Position numbers and translations under genes: made by a program | Notes under the pieces: generated by a model | Seen by the model: the letters and a program-made list of their open reading frames with translations, nothing else | Told to the model about the DNA's origin: nothing | Database searches by the model: none | DNA from: Streptomyces cahuitamycinicus | Lineage (GTDB): Bacteria; Actinomycetota; Actinomycetes; Streptomycetales; Streptomycetaceae | Length of the DNA: 64,000 nucleotides | NCBI RefSeq assembly: GCF_002891435.1 | Contig: NZ_POUC01000002.1 | Coordinates: 1 to 64,000 of the forward strand | Direction of reading: 5' to 3' | Shown here: piece after piece, positions 17,050 through 26,366 of the stretch | Layout of the letters: every line of letters starts with the position of its first letter | Numbering within the stretch: position 1 is the stretch's first letter

Positions 17050-18861
17050 GTGTATACGGTCATGCGCAGAACGGGCCGTCGGCCCCGAAGATGGGCCGGC
17101 TCCCTGGCCGCCGGCATCCTGCTCCTCGCGGCCTTCCTCACGGCTCCGGCCGCCTCAGCCGCCGAAACCCCCGGCGCGACGTTCATCAACGAGACGTTCG
17201 ACGCTCAGACGAACCCCGCGAACTTCGGTTTCCCGGTCGGGGCCGCCATCGGCAACGGCGTACTGGATGTCACGAAGGGCATGGGCAACTACACGACGTC
17301 CGTGCGGCCGTTCGCGTCGTCGATCACACAGGAGAAGACGCTCGACCTGCGGTTCGACTGGAAGACGGCCATCACCAGCACCGGGATGAAGACCGGTCTG
17401 GAACTGCGCGACAGCGCCGGACGCCTGGTCTTCGGCATGGCCGCGACCGGCGCCGAGTTCCGCCACGCCGCGACCGGACCCGACTCGGACTCCACCTCCG
17501 CCCCGGACTCGCTCAATCCCACCTGGACCAAGATCAGCTTCGACCGGGCCAAGTGGTACACCGTCGATCTGCACATGGACTTCACCCTCGGCAAGATCCA
17601 GTACACGGTCACCAGCAAGGAAGCCGGGCCGAAGGTGCTGGTCTCCACCACGAAGAGCATCACGGGACAGAACCTGGCGAAGCTCGTCGCCAGCAACTAC
17701 TACGGCACCGGTGTGCAGTCGATCGACAACGTCCGCCTGACCCGCCCCGCGAACCCCGCCTACGGAACCCTCGCCGGCTCGTCCGTCTACGCCTTCGGTG
17801 ACAGCATCGTCTGGGGGCACCAGTACTCCCGCAGTTTCATGAACTTCGTCGCCGAACGCGAGGGCATGACGCTGACGAAGTACGCCCGCAACGGAGCGAC
17901 CGTGGGACCGGCGCCCACCGCCAGCGGTGGACAGATCCTTAACCAGGTGAAGTCGGCGAGCTCGCAGGCGCCCGACTTCGTCGTCTTCGACGGCGGCACG
18001 AACGACGCGATGGAGATCCACACCTCGCACACCTACGAGGTCGGCACCGTCAGCGGCTCCCAGGACCCCGCCACCCTCGACCCCGGCACCTACGCCGGGG
18101 CGCTGGAAACCACCATCCACACCATGCGGCAGAAGTGGCCGACCGCCCAACTGGTCTACGTGGCCGCCCACAAGATGGGCTCGCGGGACTGGGACACCCA
18201 GCTCGCCCTGCGCCAGGTGCAGTTGCAGGCCGCCCAGAAGTGGGGCGTGGCGGTGGCCGACGTCTTCGGGGACGCGACGCTCGACACGCGCGTCGACGCT
18301 CAGCGAGTGGCGTACACCTTCGACGGACTCGTGAGCGGTTACCCGGGCAGCGGCGGCAGCGGCACGCATCCGAACATCGCCGGGATCACCGACTTCTACG
18401 TCCCCGTGCTCTCGTCGGAACTGTCCCAGCTGGCCGACACGACGACGCTCAAGGCGCGGCACTCCGGCAAGTGCGCCGAGGCGGTCGGCTCCTCGACCAC
18501 GGCCGGGGCCGCGATCGAGCAGGCCGGCTGCTCGGACGGCGACGACCAGCAGTGGCAGCTGCGCGAAGTCGGCGGGGGCTACCACCAGATCCTCTCCCGG
18601 CACTCGGGACTGTGCCTGGACGTGGCCGGCTCCTCCACGGCGAACTCGGCCGCGATCATCCAGCAGACCTGCGACGGCCGCCCCAGCCAGCAGTGGCGGC
18701 TGACCGACACCGGCACCGGCTACGTCGAGATCATCGCCCGTCACTCCGGCAAGTGCCTCGACGTGGACCGGGCCCTCACGACGGACGGCGCCCGGCTGCT
18801 GCAGTACACCTGCTGGAACAGCGAGTCGCACCAGAACCAGCACTGGACCGTGCAGGTCTGA
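17050..18861 (+). CDS. Secreted SGNH/GDSL esterase with ricin-type (CBM13) lectin domain
   Basis: GTG 17050 follows the ribosome site AGGGAG, giving a 603-residue protein. A signal peptide (GILLLAAFLTAPAASAA) is followed by a jelly-roll domain to about residue 235. The SGNH hydrolase has block I VYAFGDSIVWGH (Ser nucleophile), FDGGTNDAM, and a late SGTHPN with the catalytic His. The last 130 residues hold three repeats with the Q-x-W motif (QQWQL, QQWRL, QHWTV) typical of CBM13. By family and neighbours a rhamnogalacturonan or other plant-polysaccharide acetylesterase is likely, but the substrate is not proved. An upstream in-frame start at 16909 is unlikely because it overlaps the promoter. 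Confidence 0.83.
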   Translation: MYTVMRRTGRRPRRWAGSLAAGILLLAAFLTAPAASAAETPGATFINETFDAQTNPANFGFPVGAAIGNGVLDVTKGMGNYTTSVRPFASSITQEKTLDLRFDWKTAITSTGMKTGLELRDSAGRLVFGMAATGAEFRHAATGPDSDSTSAPDSLNPTWTKISFDRAKWYTVDLHMDFTLGKIQYTVTSKEAGPKVLVSTTKSITGQNLAKLVASNYYGTGVQSIDNVRLTRPANPAYGTLAGSSVYAFGDSIVWGHQYSRSFMNFVAEREGMTLTKYARNGATVGPAPTASGGQILNQVKSASSQAPDFVVFDGGTNDAMEIHTSHTYEVGTVSGSQDPATLDPGTYAGALETTIHTMRQKWPTAQLVYVAAHKMGSRDWDTQLALRQVQLQAAQKWGVAVADVFGDATLDTRVDAQRVAYTFDGLVSGYPGSGGSGTHPNIAGITDFYVPVLSSELSQLADTTTLKARHSGKCAEAVGSSTTAGAAIEQAGCSDGDDQQWQLREVGGGYHQILSRHSGLCLDVAGSSTANSAAIIQQTCDGRPSQQWRLTDTGTGYVEIIARHSGKCLDVDRALTTDGARLLQYTCWNSESHQNQHWTVQV

Positions 18862-19095
18862 CATGAGGAACGCGAGCCGCCGGGTGACGGCGGATTCGGC
18901 GGCCGGCCGCACGGCCCGGACAGGAACCATGCGGCCGGCCGGGCCGGACGATCTGCGGGACAGCCGGGCTCGACCGGCCGAAGCGGTCGGCTCCGGCGAG
19001 ACAGCAAGAGTCAAGGGCCCGGCCTGCCATGGCGTACTGGGCGGTACAGTACCGATGGTTGTGCGGGGCGCGGAGATGCGGCGGGGGGCGGCACG

Positions 19096-20166
19096 GTGGA
19101 CGCGGACACGGGACCGGAGAGAGCGGAGCGGGACGTGAAACGGCCGAAGCAGCCGTCCCGAAAGCGTCCCACCATCCTCGACGTCGCGGCGCACGCGGGG
19201 GTGTCGCATCAGACCGTCTCGCGCTTCCTGCGGGGCAACGGTGGCATGAAGCCGCAGACGGTGGCCCGCATCGAGCAGGCCGTGGCCGACCTGGACTACC
19301 GGCCCAACCTGGTGGCGCGGTCGATGCGCACCCGCAAGTCGAACCGTGTCACCGTGGTCCTGCCGGCCATGACGACCTTCGTGCCGTCGCAGATCCTGCG
19401 GGGAGCGTCCGCCGAGGCACAGGCGGCCGGTTACCTGCTGGACATCGTCGGTCTGGAAGGCGACGAACGGGTCAGGGGCGACCGCGTCCGCTCCCTGCTC
19501 GACTCCGGTCAGGCCGAAGGAGTGCTGACCTTCACCCCCATCGGTGACCTGGAGAAGCTGGGGCTGGACCATACGCCGACCGTCGTCATAGGCGAGTACG
19601 ACGACCAGATGCGGTCCCACGGGATCACGGCTGACGGCGAGCCGGCCGCCATGATCATCGATCACCTCGTCTCCCTGGGCCATCGGCGTTTCGTCCATGT
19701 CGCCGGCAGCACTGACTGGATGTCGGCACGCAAGCGACGCGAGGTCTATCTGCGGACGGTCGCCGAGCGGGGCCTGGAGAACTACGCCGTCATCGACGGT
19801 GACTGGTCCGTGCGCTCCGGATACGACGCGGCCAGGGGCCTGTCGGCGGACTCCGGTGTCACCGCGGTCCTCGCCGCCAACGACGACGTCGCCATGGGCG
19901 TCATCCGTGGCTTCCAGGACCGCGGGTGGCGGGTCCCGGAGGACGTGAGTGTCTTCGGCTGGGACAACCAGGAGTTCACCGCGTACTTCAACCCGTCCAT
20001 CTCCACCGTGGACCTCGACCGTGAGGCCATGGGCCGGCGGGCCATGCGGGCCCTGTTCGCACGCATCCGCGAGGAGACCGAGCCGGAACTGCATCTGGAC
20101 CTCGACTGCCGCCTCGTGCTGCGCGAGTCGTCCGGACCGGCGAGGACGAACCACCACACCCTCTAG
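19096..20166 (+). CDS. LacI-family transcriptional repressor
   Basis: The 356-residue repressor has an N-terminal HTH (ILDVAAHAGVSHQTVSRFLR) and hinge (LDYRPNLVARSM), then a sugar-binding domain with SVFGWDNQEFTAYFNPSIS near the end. It resembles the LacI half of the protein at 12772-14487 along its whole length, so the pair arose by duplication. It lies between two target promoters carrying GTGAwCGwTCAC and is the best candidate to bind them. The start is uncertain: GTG 19096, or GTG 19135 after GGAGCGG, which would remove the first 13 residues. The inducer is probably a galacto- or arabino-oligosaccharide, by context only. Confidence 0.9.
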   Translation: MDADTGPERAERDVKRPKQPSRKRPTILDVAAHAGVSHQTVSRFLRGNGGMKPQTVARIEQAVADLDYRPNLVARSMRTRKSNRVTVVLPAMTTFVPSQILRGASAEAQAAGYLLDIVGLEGDERVRGDRVRSLLDSGQAEGVLTFTPIGDLEKLGLDHTPTVVIGEYDDQMRSHGITADGEPAAMIIDHLVSLGHRRFVHVAGSTDWMSARKRREVYLRTVAERGLENYAVIDGDWSVRSGYDAARGLSADSGVTAVLAANDDVAMGVIRGFQDRGWRVPEDVSVFGWDNQEFTAYFNPSISTVDLDREAMGRRAMRALFARIREETEPELHLDLDCRLVLRESSGPARTNHHTL

Positions 20167-20204
20167 CCCGTCGGCCCCACCAACGAGCCGTCGTGCAACG
20201 GGGA

Positions 20205-20227
20205 TTCGGGCGGGCGGGAGCCCCGAA
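20205..20227 (+). terminator. Possible terminator after the lacI-type gene
   Basis: TTCGGG and CCCGAA form a 6-bp stem around an 11-base GC-rich loop, 38 bases after the stop. No U-tract; moderate support only. Confidence 0.35.
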
Positions 20228-20350
20228 CGCCCCGTCCGAACCGGGCGGAACGCGCTGCCCCGGCCTGTTCCCCCTCGGTCCGTGCCGCTTCCGTACCGGC
20301 CCGGAACCGGTGAAGTCTCACTAAGTACCCAAGTGTTACGTACGGAGCCC

Positions 20351-20397
20351 TTGACCGAGATGTAGTCGATTACTACGCTCGCCGTGTGAACGTTCAC
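20351..20397 (+). promoter_or_regulatory. Promoter of the sugar-importer operon with a LacI-type operator
   Basis: -35 TTGACC (20351-20356), 17 bases, -10 TACGCT (20374-20379), then a perfect palindrome GTGAACGTTCAC (20386-20397) at the expected transcription start. A weaker 10/12 match (GCGTACGTTCAC) lies at 20483-20494. The leader to the first gene at 20713 would be about 325 bases, and I see no gene in it. Confidence 0.62.
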
Positions 20398-20712
20398 TAT
20401 TGCTGACGCACACAGCCCTCAACTCGGTGCGATGCTCGCGGTCAACCCGCGGATCAGCTCGGCACACCGACACAAGGTTCCAGCGTACGTTCACAAGAAC
20501 CCCTTCCAGAGCCGCTGCAGCCCACCCGGATTCGACGATCCGGGCCGGCTGCCGGCACGCGGGTCGCACGTAACTTTCGCGGCCCGCAAAGCAGCCGAGT
20601 TGTGCGGTCCGCCGCCACGCGGCGAGACGGCCGGCGTCGCACGCCGGCTTCTTGAGACGACGTCCCCCCGTCTGGGCGCACCGCCCAGTGATGGCAGCAG
20701 AGGAGCCTCACC

Positions 20713-22029
20713 ATGAACCACTCGTCCCGTCCGAACAGACGCACAAGACTTCGTGCGGTTGGGCTGACCTGTTCGGTCTTCGCCCTGGTCCTGTCCGCGG
20801 GCTGCGCCGCGGACTCCTCCGGCAGCGACGGCGGCAAGACCGTCATCCGGTTCAACTGGTGGGGGTCGGACGTCCGGCACGAGCAGACCAAGCAGATGAT
20901 CGCGGAGTTCGAGAAGAAGCACCCCAACATCGACGTCCAGCCCGAGTACTCCAATTGGGACGACTACTGGAAGAAGCTGTCCACCAGCGCGGCCGCCAAT
21001 GACATGCCCGACGTCCTGCAGATCACGGACCCGTTCATGTACTCGTACATCGACAACGGGCAGCTGATGGACCTGAAGAAGGTCAAGGACACGCTGAACA
21101 CGGACAGGCTGCCCCCGAACTCGATGTCGATGACGACCGTGAAGGGCGGCCTCTACGGTGTCCCGGCCGGCGACAGCGCGTTCGGTGTCGCCGTGGATCC
21201 GGCGGCGTTCAAGAAGGCCGGTGTGCCTATTCCGGACGACACCAAGTGGTCGTGGGACGACTACGTGAAGACCGCCACCGCCGTCGCCAAGTCGAAGTCG
21301 AAGCTGGTCGGCAGTGTGATGCCTCTCTACCCCAACATGGTGGGCCCGTGGCTGCGGCAGCACGGTGAGGACTACTGGACCGAGGACGGCAGCGAGATCG
21401 GTTTCACCGAGAAGACCATGGCCGGCTACTGGGAGTGGGTCGTCAAGCTGCGTGACAGCGGTGGCACGACCAGCCCCGAGGCAGCGGTCGAGGCCCTGGC
21501 CTCAGGAGCCGGCATCGAGCAGAACCTGGTCGCCCAGCACAAGGCGGCCATGACCGAGCTGTCCGTCACCCAGCTCGGCGCGCTGGAGGCCGCCAGCGAG
21601 CGCGAGACCAAGCTCCTGCTCTTCCCCGGCGAGGACGGTGCCTCCCAGGTCGGCGCCTACACCAAGCCCGGCGTCTTCTACGGGGCCTCGGCGCGGACCG
21701 AACACCCCAAGGAGGCCGCGCAGCTGCTCGACTTCCTGGTCAACTCCCCCGAGGCGGGCAAGATCGGGAAGTTCGACCGCGGTGTTCCCGTCAACCCCGA
21801 CGTCCTCAAGGCGATCACGCCCGAGTTGTCCCCCGCGGAGAAGCGGATCGCCGACTACCTGCGCCGTGCCAACGCCCTGAAGCCGACCGCGGTGCACCTC
21901 CCCAACGCGAAGGCCGGTCCCGCTGTCCCGGAGATCTTCCAGCGTCTCAACGAGGACGTGCTGTTCGACCGTCTGTCGCCGAAGGCGGCGGCCAAGAAGT
22001 TCATCTCCGAGATCAAGTCCCAGCTCTGA
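20713..22029 (+). CDS. Sugar ABC transporter substrate-binding lipoprotein
   Basis: The 438-residue protein starts with a signal ending in a lipobox (FALVLSAGC), so it is anchored outside the membrane. The rest has the fold of family-1 extracellular solute-binding proteins (IRFNWWGSD near the start, DVLQITDPFMYSYID, YGVPAGDSAFGVAVDP, and a C-terminal NEDVLFDRLSPKAAAKKF). Such proteins bind oligosaccharides. It is the first gene of an operon with a GH42 galactosidase and two permeases, so a galactoside or galactan fragment is the likely ligand. No ATPase gene is present; Streptomyces importers usually share the MsiK ATPase encoded elsewhere. Confidence 0.9.
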   Translation: MNHSSRPNRRTRLRAVGLTCSVFALVLSAGCAADSSGSDGGKTVIRFNWWGSDVRHEQTKQMIAEFEKKHPNIDVQPEYSNWDDYWKKLSTSAAANDMPDVLQITDPFMYSYIDNGQLMDLKKVKDTLNTDRLPPNSMSMTTVKGGLYGVPAGDSAFGVAVDPAAFKKAGVPIPDDTKWSWDDYVKTATAVAKSKSKLVGSVMPLYPNMVGPWLRQHGEDYWTEDGSEIGFTEKTMAGYWEWVVKLRDSGGTTSPEAAVEALASGAGIEQNLVAQHKAAMTELSVTQLGALEAASERETKLLLFPGEDGASQVGAYTKPGVFYGASARTEHPKEAAQLLDFLVNSPEAGKIGKFDRGVPVNPDVLKAITPELSPAEKRIADYLRRANALKPTAVHLPNAKAGPAVPEIFQRLNEDVLFDRLSPKAAAKKFISEIKSQL

Positions 22030-22069
22030 GCTGCCACACGTAGTAGCGCTTCCGGAAGGAATCCCCGCT

Positions 22070-24160
22070 GTGTCCGATCCGCGCACGAACGATCCGCGCA
22101 TGAGCACCTTTCGCAGTCGACTGCCGGGAGTCGTCTACGGCGGGGACTACAACCCGGAGCAGTGGCCGAGGGAGGTGTGGCGGGAGGACGTCCGGCTCAT
22201 GCGAGCCGCAGGAGTGCGGCTCGTGAGCCTGGGCATCTTCTCCTGGTCCGTGCTGGAGCCGGCCGACGGCCGGTTCGACTTCTCGTGGCTCGACGAGATC
22301 ATGGACCTGCTGTGGTCGAACGGCATCCACGTCAACCTCGCGACCCCGAACGCCGCACCGCCGCCGTGGCTCGCCACGGACTTCCCCGAGATCCTGTCAG
22401 CCGACCGGCAGGGGGTGCGGCACGGCATCGGAAGCCGGGGGCACTTCTGCCCGTCCTCCCCGGTCTACCGGGACCGCAGCCGGCGCATCGCCACCAAGCT
22501 GGCCGAGCGGTACGGGAAGCATCCCGCTCTGGCCATGTGGCACATCGGCAACGAGTACCACTCCGACTGCTTCTGTGACCGGTGCGACGACCGCTTCCGC
22601 GCGTGGCTGAGACATCGGTACGGCACGCTGGACGAGCTCAATCGACGGTGGGGCACGGCATTCTGGAGCCAGCGCTACGGCGACTGGTCCCAGGTGCACC
22701 TGCCCCAGCCCGTGCGCGGCTGGGCCAACCCCTCCCGTGAGCTGGACTTCTCCCGCTTCACCTCCGACAACCTGCTGGAGCTCGTCACGCAGGAACGTGA
22801 CCTGCTCCACGCGATCACCCCCGATGTGCCGGCGACCACCAACTTCTTCGGCTGCCGGCTGACCGACAGCCACCGGTGGGCGAAGGAACTCGACGTCGTC
22901 GCCTTCGACTGCTACCCCGACCCGGGCAAGCCGCACTCGATGGCCGTCGCCGCCTTTCAGTACGACCTGATGCGCTCGCTCGGCAACGGCCGGCCCTGGA
23001 TGCTGATGGAACAGGCGGCCGGCGCGGTGAGCCAGTGGAAGATCAATCAGGTCAAGCAGCCCGGCCGGATGCGCCTGGGCTCCTACCAGGCCGTCGCGCA
23101 CGGCTCCGACGCGGTGATGTTCTTCCAGTGGAGAGCCTCACCCCAGGGCCAGGAGAAGTTTCATTCGGCGATGCTCCCGCACGGAGGTGAGAAGACCCGG
23201 ACCTGGCAGGAGGTCAAGGCGCTCGGCAACGAGCTGCGGGCCATCGACGAGGTCGCCACGGCACGGACCGGCGCACAGGTCGCGATCGTGTGGGACTGGC
23301 AGAACTGGTGGGCCGTGGAAGGCTGCGCCCACCCGGACGACGCCTTCGACTACCGCGACACCGTGGCCCGGCACCACCGTGCCCTGTGGAACAGCCAGGT
23401 CGCCGTCGACGTCGTCACCCTCGACGACGACCTGTCGCCCTACCGAGTCCTGGTCGTCCCCAACCAGTATCTGATGACACGCCAACACAGCGCGGCGGTA
23501 CGACAGTTCGTGGAGGGCGGTGGCCATCTCGTCGCCTCGTACTTCTCCGGGATCGTCGACGAGGACGACCGGATCGTCGAAGGCGGATACCCGGGCGCCC
23601 TGCGCGAGATCATCGGAGCGCACGTCCAGGAGTTCTCTCCGTTGCCCGTGGAGGCCGCGGTGCCGGTCCGGGCGGCGACCGAGGAGACCGCGCTGAACGG
23701 ATTCTTCGCAACCGCCTCGGTGTGGCAGGACGACCTGGTAACGGAAACCGCCCGACCGCTCGCCGTCTACCGCAAGGGCCATCTCTCCGGCAAGGCGGCG
23801 GTGATCGAGCACGAACTCGGCCGGGGCCGTGCCGTGTACATCGGCACACGTCTGGACGACGACGCCCTCGAGGCGCTGGTGCAGCACGTCCTGGACCTGG
23901 CCGGGGTGCGACCGGTGCACGCCGCACCGCGGGGCGTCGAGGTCACCGAGCGACGGACTCGGACGAACGCGTACCTGTTCCTGCTGAACCACCGGCAGGA
24001 CAAGGCGACGGTCACCCTCGACCGCTCCGGCACCGACCTGATCACCGGACGCCGCATCGAGGCCGGGGAGGCCCTCGTCCTCGACGCGGCCGATGTCGCC
24101 GTCGTGCGCAGTCCCCTGGCCGCGGCACAGCACGCCGAACCGTCACCCAGCGGCTCCTGA
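22070..24160 (+). CDS. Beta-galactosidase, glycoside hydrolase family 42
   Basis: GTG 22070 follows GGAAGGA, giving 696 residues. The GH42 start is clear (VVYGGDYNPEQWPREVW). The acid/base Glu is in MWHIGNEYHSDCFCD, followed by the cysteine cluster typical of zinc-binding GH42 enzymes (CFCDRC). The nucleophile Glu is in MLMEQAAG. The trimerisation domain and C-terminal beta domain follow. It has no signal peptide, so it should hydrolyse imported beta-galactosides in the cytoplasm. It sits 40 bases after the binding-protein gene and 31 before the permease gene, in one operon under the LacI-type operator at 20386. Confidence 0.92.
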   Translation: MSDPRTNDPRMSTFRSRLPGVVYGGDYNPEQWPREVWREDVRLMRAAGVRLVSLGIFSWSVLEPADGRFDFSWLDEIMDLLWSNGIHVNLATPNAAPPPWLATDFPEILSADRQGVRHGIGSRGHFCPSSPVYRDRSRRIATKLAERYGKHPALAMWHIGNEYHSDCFCDRCDDRFRAWLRHRYGTLDELNRRWGTAFWSQRYGDWSQVHLPQPVRGWANPSRELDFSRFTSDNLLELVTQERDLLHAITPDVPATTNFFGCRLTDSHRWAKELDVVAFDCYPDPGKPHSMAVAAFQYDLMRSLGNGRPWMLMEQAAGAVSQWKINQVKQPGRMRLGSYQAVAHGSDAVMFFQWRASPQGQEKFHSAMLPHGGEKTRTWQEVKALGNELRAIDEVATARTGAQVAIVWDWQNWWAVEGCAHPDDAFDYRDTVARHHRALWNSQVAVDVVTLDDDLSPYRVLVVPNQYLMTRQHSAAVRQFVEGGGHLVASYFSGIVDEDDRIVEGGYPGALREIIGAHVQEFSPLPVEAAVPVRAATEETALNGFFATASVWQDDLVTETARPLAVYRKGHLSGKAAVIEHELGRGRAVYIGTRLDDDALEALVQHVLDLAGVRPVHAAPRGVEVTERRTRTNAYLFLLNHRQDKATVTLDRSGTDLITGRRIEAGEALVLDAADVAVVRSPLAAAQHAEPSPSGS

Positions 24161-24191
24161 ACCCCGCACCCGATCCAAGAACCCGAGGACG

Positions 24192-25103
24192 ATGACTGTG
24201 CTTCGCAGACCCCTGAGCCGGGCGGCCAGGAAAGAAGAACGGACCGCATGGGTCTTCCTGCTGCCGTGGTTCGTCGGCATGGCCGGCGTCATGCTCGGTC
24301 CGATGATTGCCTCGCTGTACTTCTCGATGACGGACTACAACCTGCTGAGCTCTCCGCAGTGGGTGGGCTTCGAGAACTACAGCAAGATGCTCGACGACCC
24401 CCGATTGCGTCAGTCCCTGAGCGTTACCTTCCTCTACGTCGTCCTCAGCGTGCCGTTGCTGCTGGCGGTCGCCCTCGCCCTGGCGATGGTCCTCAACCGG
24501 GGCATCAAGGGACTGGCCTTCTACCGGTCCGTCTACTACCTGCCTTCGCTCCTCGGCGCATCGGTCGCGGTGGGCATCCTGTGGCGACAGGTCTTCGGCA
24601 CCGACGGCCTGGTGAACAAGTTCCTCGGACTGTTCGGCATCGACGGTCCCGGATGGATCTCCAACCCGGACACCGCGCTGTACAGCCTCGTCGTCCTGCA
24701 TGTGTGGACCTTCGGCTCCTCCATGGTGATCTTCTTGGCCGGCCTGCGGCAGATCCCCGAGCAGTACTACGAAGCCGCCGCCCTCGACGGCGCCGGCCGC
24801 CGGCACCAGTTCCGGCACGTCACCCTGCCGCTGCTCACCCCGATCATCTTCTTCAACCTCGTTCTCCAGGTCATCAGCTCCTTCCAGTCCTTCACCCAGG
24901 CGTTCGTCGTCAGCGGGGGGACGGGAGGCCCCTCGGACTCGACCCTCTTCTACTCGCTGTACCTGTACGACGAGGGCTTCGGCCGGCTCCACATGGGCTA
25001 CGCCTCGGCCATGGCATGGCTGCTCGTGGTGATCGTCGGCTTCCTGACCGCAATCAACTTCTACTTCAGCAAGAGATGGGTGTTCTACGGTGACGGTAAG
25101 TGA
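24192..25103 (+). CDS. Sugar ABC transporter permease (MalF-type)
   Basis: ATG 24192 follows CGAGGA and gives a 303-residue membrane protein with six hydrophobic segments, the first at about residues 18-40 (VFLLPWFVGMAGVMLG). The EAA loop that docks the ATPase is EQYYEAAALDGAGRRHQF near residue 195. It pairs with the next permease, whose start lies 14 bases inside this gene. The two would form the channel for the sugar bound by the lipoprotein at 20713. The length and loop are normal for the family. Confidence 0.9.
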   Translation: MTVLRRPLSRAARKEERTAWVFLLPWFVGMAGVMLGPMIASLYFSMTDYNLLSSPQWVGFENYSKMLDDPRLRQSLSVTFLYVVLSVPLLLAVALALAMVLNRGIKGLAFYRSVYYLPSLLGASVAVGILWRQVFGTDGLVNKFLGLFGIDGPGWISNPDTALYSLVVLHVWTFGSSMVIFLAGLRQIPEQYYEAAALDGAGRRHQFRHVTLPLLTPIIFFNLVLQVISSFQSFTQAFVVSGGTGGPSDSTLFYSLYLYDEGFGRLHMGYASAMAWLLVVIVGFLTAINFYFSKRWVFYGDGK

Positions 25104-26004
25104 GATGACACCCCTGAAAGCCGCAGCCCCGGCCCCTTCCCCCGCTCCCGCGCCTGCCGCGCGCCGGCACAGGCGGGCGGCCCGCATACGCTCCACGCTC
25201 AAGCACGTCGTGCTGATCGCCTTCGGGCTCGTGATGGTCTACCCGCTGTTGTGGATGATCGCCAGCTCGATCAAACCCGAGGCCCTGATCTTCCGTGATC
25301 CCTCGCTGCTGCCCACGAAGACCGATTTCAGCCACTACACCGACGGCTGGAACGCCCTCTCGCACCCGTTCGGGGTGTACCTGCTGAACTCGGCGATCGT
25401 CGTGCTGGGGGCCCTGCTCGGCAACCTGGTCAGTTGCTCCATGGCGGCCTACGCCTTCGCGCGGCTGAAGTTCCGCGGGCGGGCCTTCTTCTTCGGCATG
25501 ATGATGCTGACTCTCATGGTGCCGGTCTACGTGCTCATCATCCCGCAGTACGTCATGTTCTCGAAGATCGAGTGGGTCAACACGTTCCTCCCGCTGATCG
25601 TTCCCAAGTTCCTCGCCACGGACGCCTTCTTCATCTTCCTGATGGTCCAGTTCTTCCGGGGTCTTCCCACCGAGCTGGACGAGGCGGCCAAGATCGACGG
25701 CGCGGGGTACTGGCGCATCTACTTCCGCATCCTGCTGCCGATCTCGTTGCCGGCCCTGGCCACCACCGCCATCTTCACCTTCATCTGGACGTGGAACGAC
25801 TTCCTGAGCCAGTTGATCTACCTGACCAAACCCGAACTGCAGACGGCGCCCGTGGCACTGCGCAACTACGTCGACGCCACCAGCGGAGCCTCATGGGGAT
25901 CACTGTTCGCGATGTCCGTCATCACGCTGATCCCGGTCTTCATCGTCTTCCTCGTCGGCCAGCGCTATCTCGTCAAGGGAATCGCCACCACGGGAATGAA
26001 GTAG
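25090..26004 (+). CDS. Sugar ABC transporter permease (MalG-type)
   Basis: GTG 25090 lies inside the end of the previous gene, giving 304 residues. A basic alanine/proline N-terminus precedes the first membrane span (HVVLIAFGLVMVYPLLWMI). The EAA loop is PTELDEAAKIDGAGYWRIY near residue 200, and the C-terminus YLVKGIATTGMK is typical for MalG-type subunits. With the MalF-type partner it forms the importer channel. It is the last gene of the importer operon; a hairpin at 26288 probably ends the transcript. Confidence 0.9.
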   Translation: MTVSEMTPLKAAAPAPSPAPAPAARRHRRAARIRSTLKHVVLIAFGLVMVYPLLWMIASSIKPEALIFRDPSLLPTKTDFSHYTDGWNALSHPFGVYLLNSAIVVLGALLGNLVSCSMAAYAFARLKFRGRAFFFGMMMLTLMVPVYVLIIPQYVMFSKIEWVNTFLPLIVPKFLATDAFFIFLMVQFFRGLPTELDEAAKIDGAGYWRIYFRILLPISLPALATTAIFTFIWTWNDFLSQLIYLTKPELQTAPVALRNYVDATSGASWGSLFAMSVITLIPVFIVFLVGQRYLVKGIATTGMK

Positions 26005-26287
26005 CCGCCGTCGCAAGCCCCAATCGCGTTCCTGGGGTCGACAGGACGACCGCCGACCAGATCGCCGGGGAGGTCGGGCAGTCGCGAGCCAGTCCCTTCC
26101 GGTACTTCGGCACCAGGAGGACATGGTCCTGCAGGGCCTGGAGGAGACCGGCCGTCAGCCGCGGATGAGTTCGCCGCCCGCCCCGACGTCGAGCGTCCAT
26201 GGGAGGGCGCGCGCGATCCCACGGGGACACACAGTTCCCGATCGCCGTGGTCCTGGTCGACTGCCCGATGAACGCTTGGCGTTCTGT
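26005..26287. other. Intergenic stretch without a recognisable gene
   Basis: Between the last permease and the terminator no reading frame shows protein-like content. A short minus-strand stretch near 26100-26140 (HVLLVPKYRKGL) faintly recalls IS200-type TnpA but is too short to call. Confidence 0.4.
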
Positions 26288-26337
26288 GCGGGGCGTGCGT
26301 CGGGCGGCCTGTTGCCATGGAACAACGCCCGCCCCGC
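26288..26337. terminator. Bidirectional terminator-like hairpin
   Basis: GCGGGGC (26288-26294) pairs with GCCCCGC (26331-26337), and inside it GGGCG pairs with CGCCC (26302-26306 with 26326-26330). It separates the convergent importer operon (plus) and the FAD monooxygenase gene (minus), so it can end both. Confidence 0.5.
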
Positions 26338-26366
26338 CCGGGGGCCCCGGACCCCGGCCACGTGGT

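Noticed and set aside
17155-20397. 1080-codon open frame on the minus strand opposite the SGNH and LacI genes.
   Set aside because: High-GC shadow frame; composition is valine/glycine/arginine-rich without domains, while the plus strand carries clear genes.
20483-20494. Second operator of the importer promoter (GCGTACGTTCAC).
   Set aside because: Two mismatches and a spacing of 97 bp, unlike the 34-35 bp pairs at the other promoters; kept only as a weak possibility.
26090-26160. Minus-strand stretch resembling the start of an IS200-type TnpA (HVLLVPKYRKGL).
   Set aside because: Only a dozen residues fit, the catalytic HUH motif and tyrosine are absent, and there is no hairpin pair as in IS200 ends.
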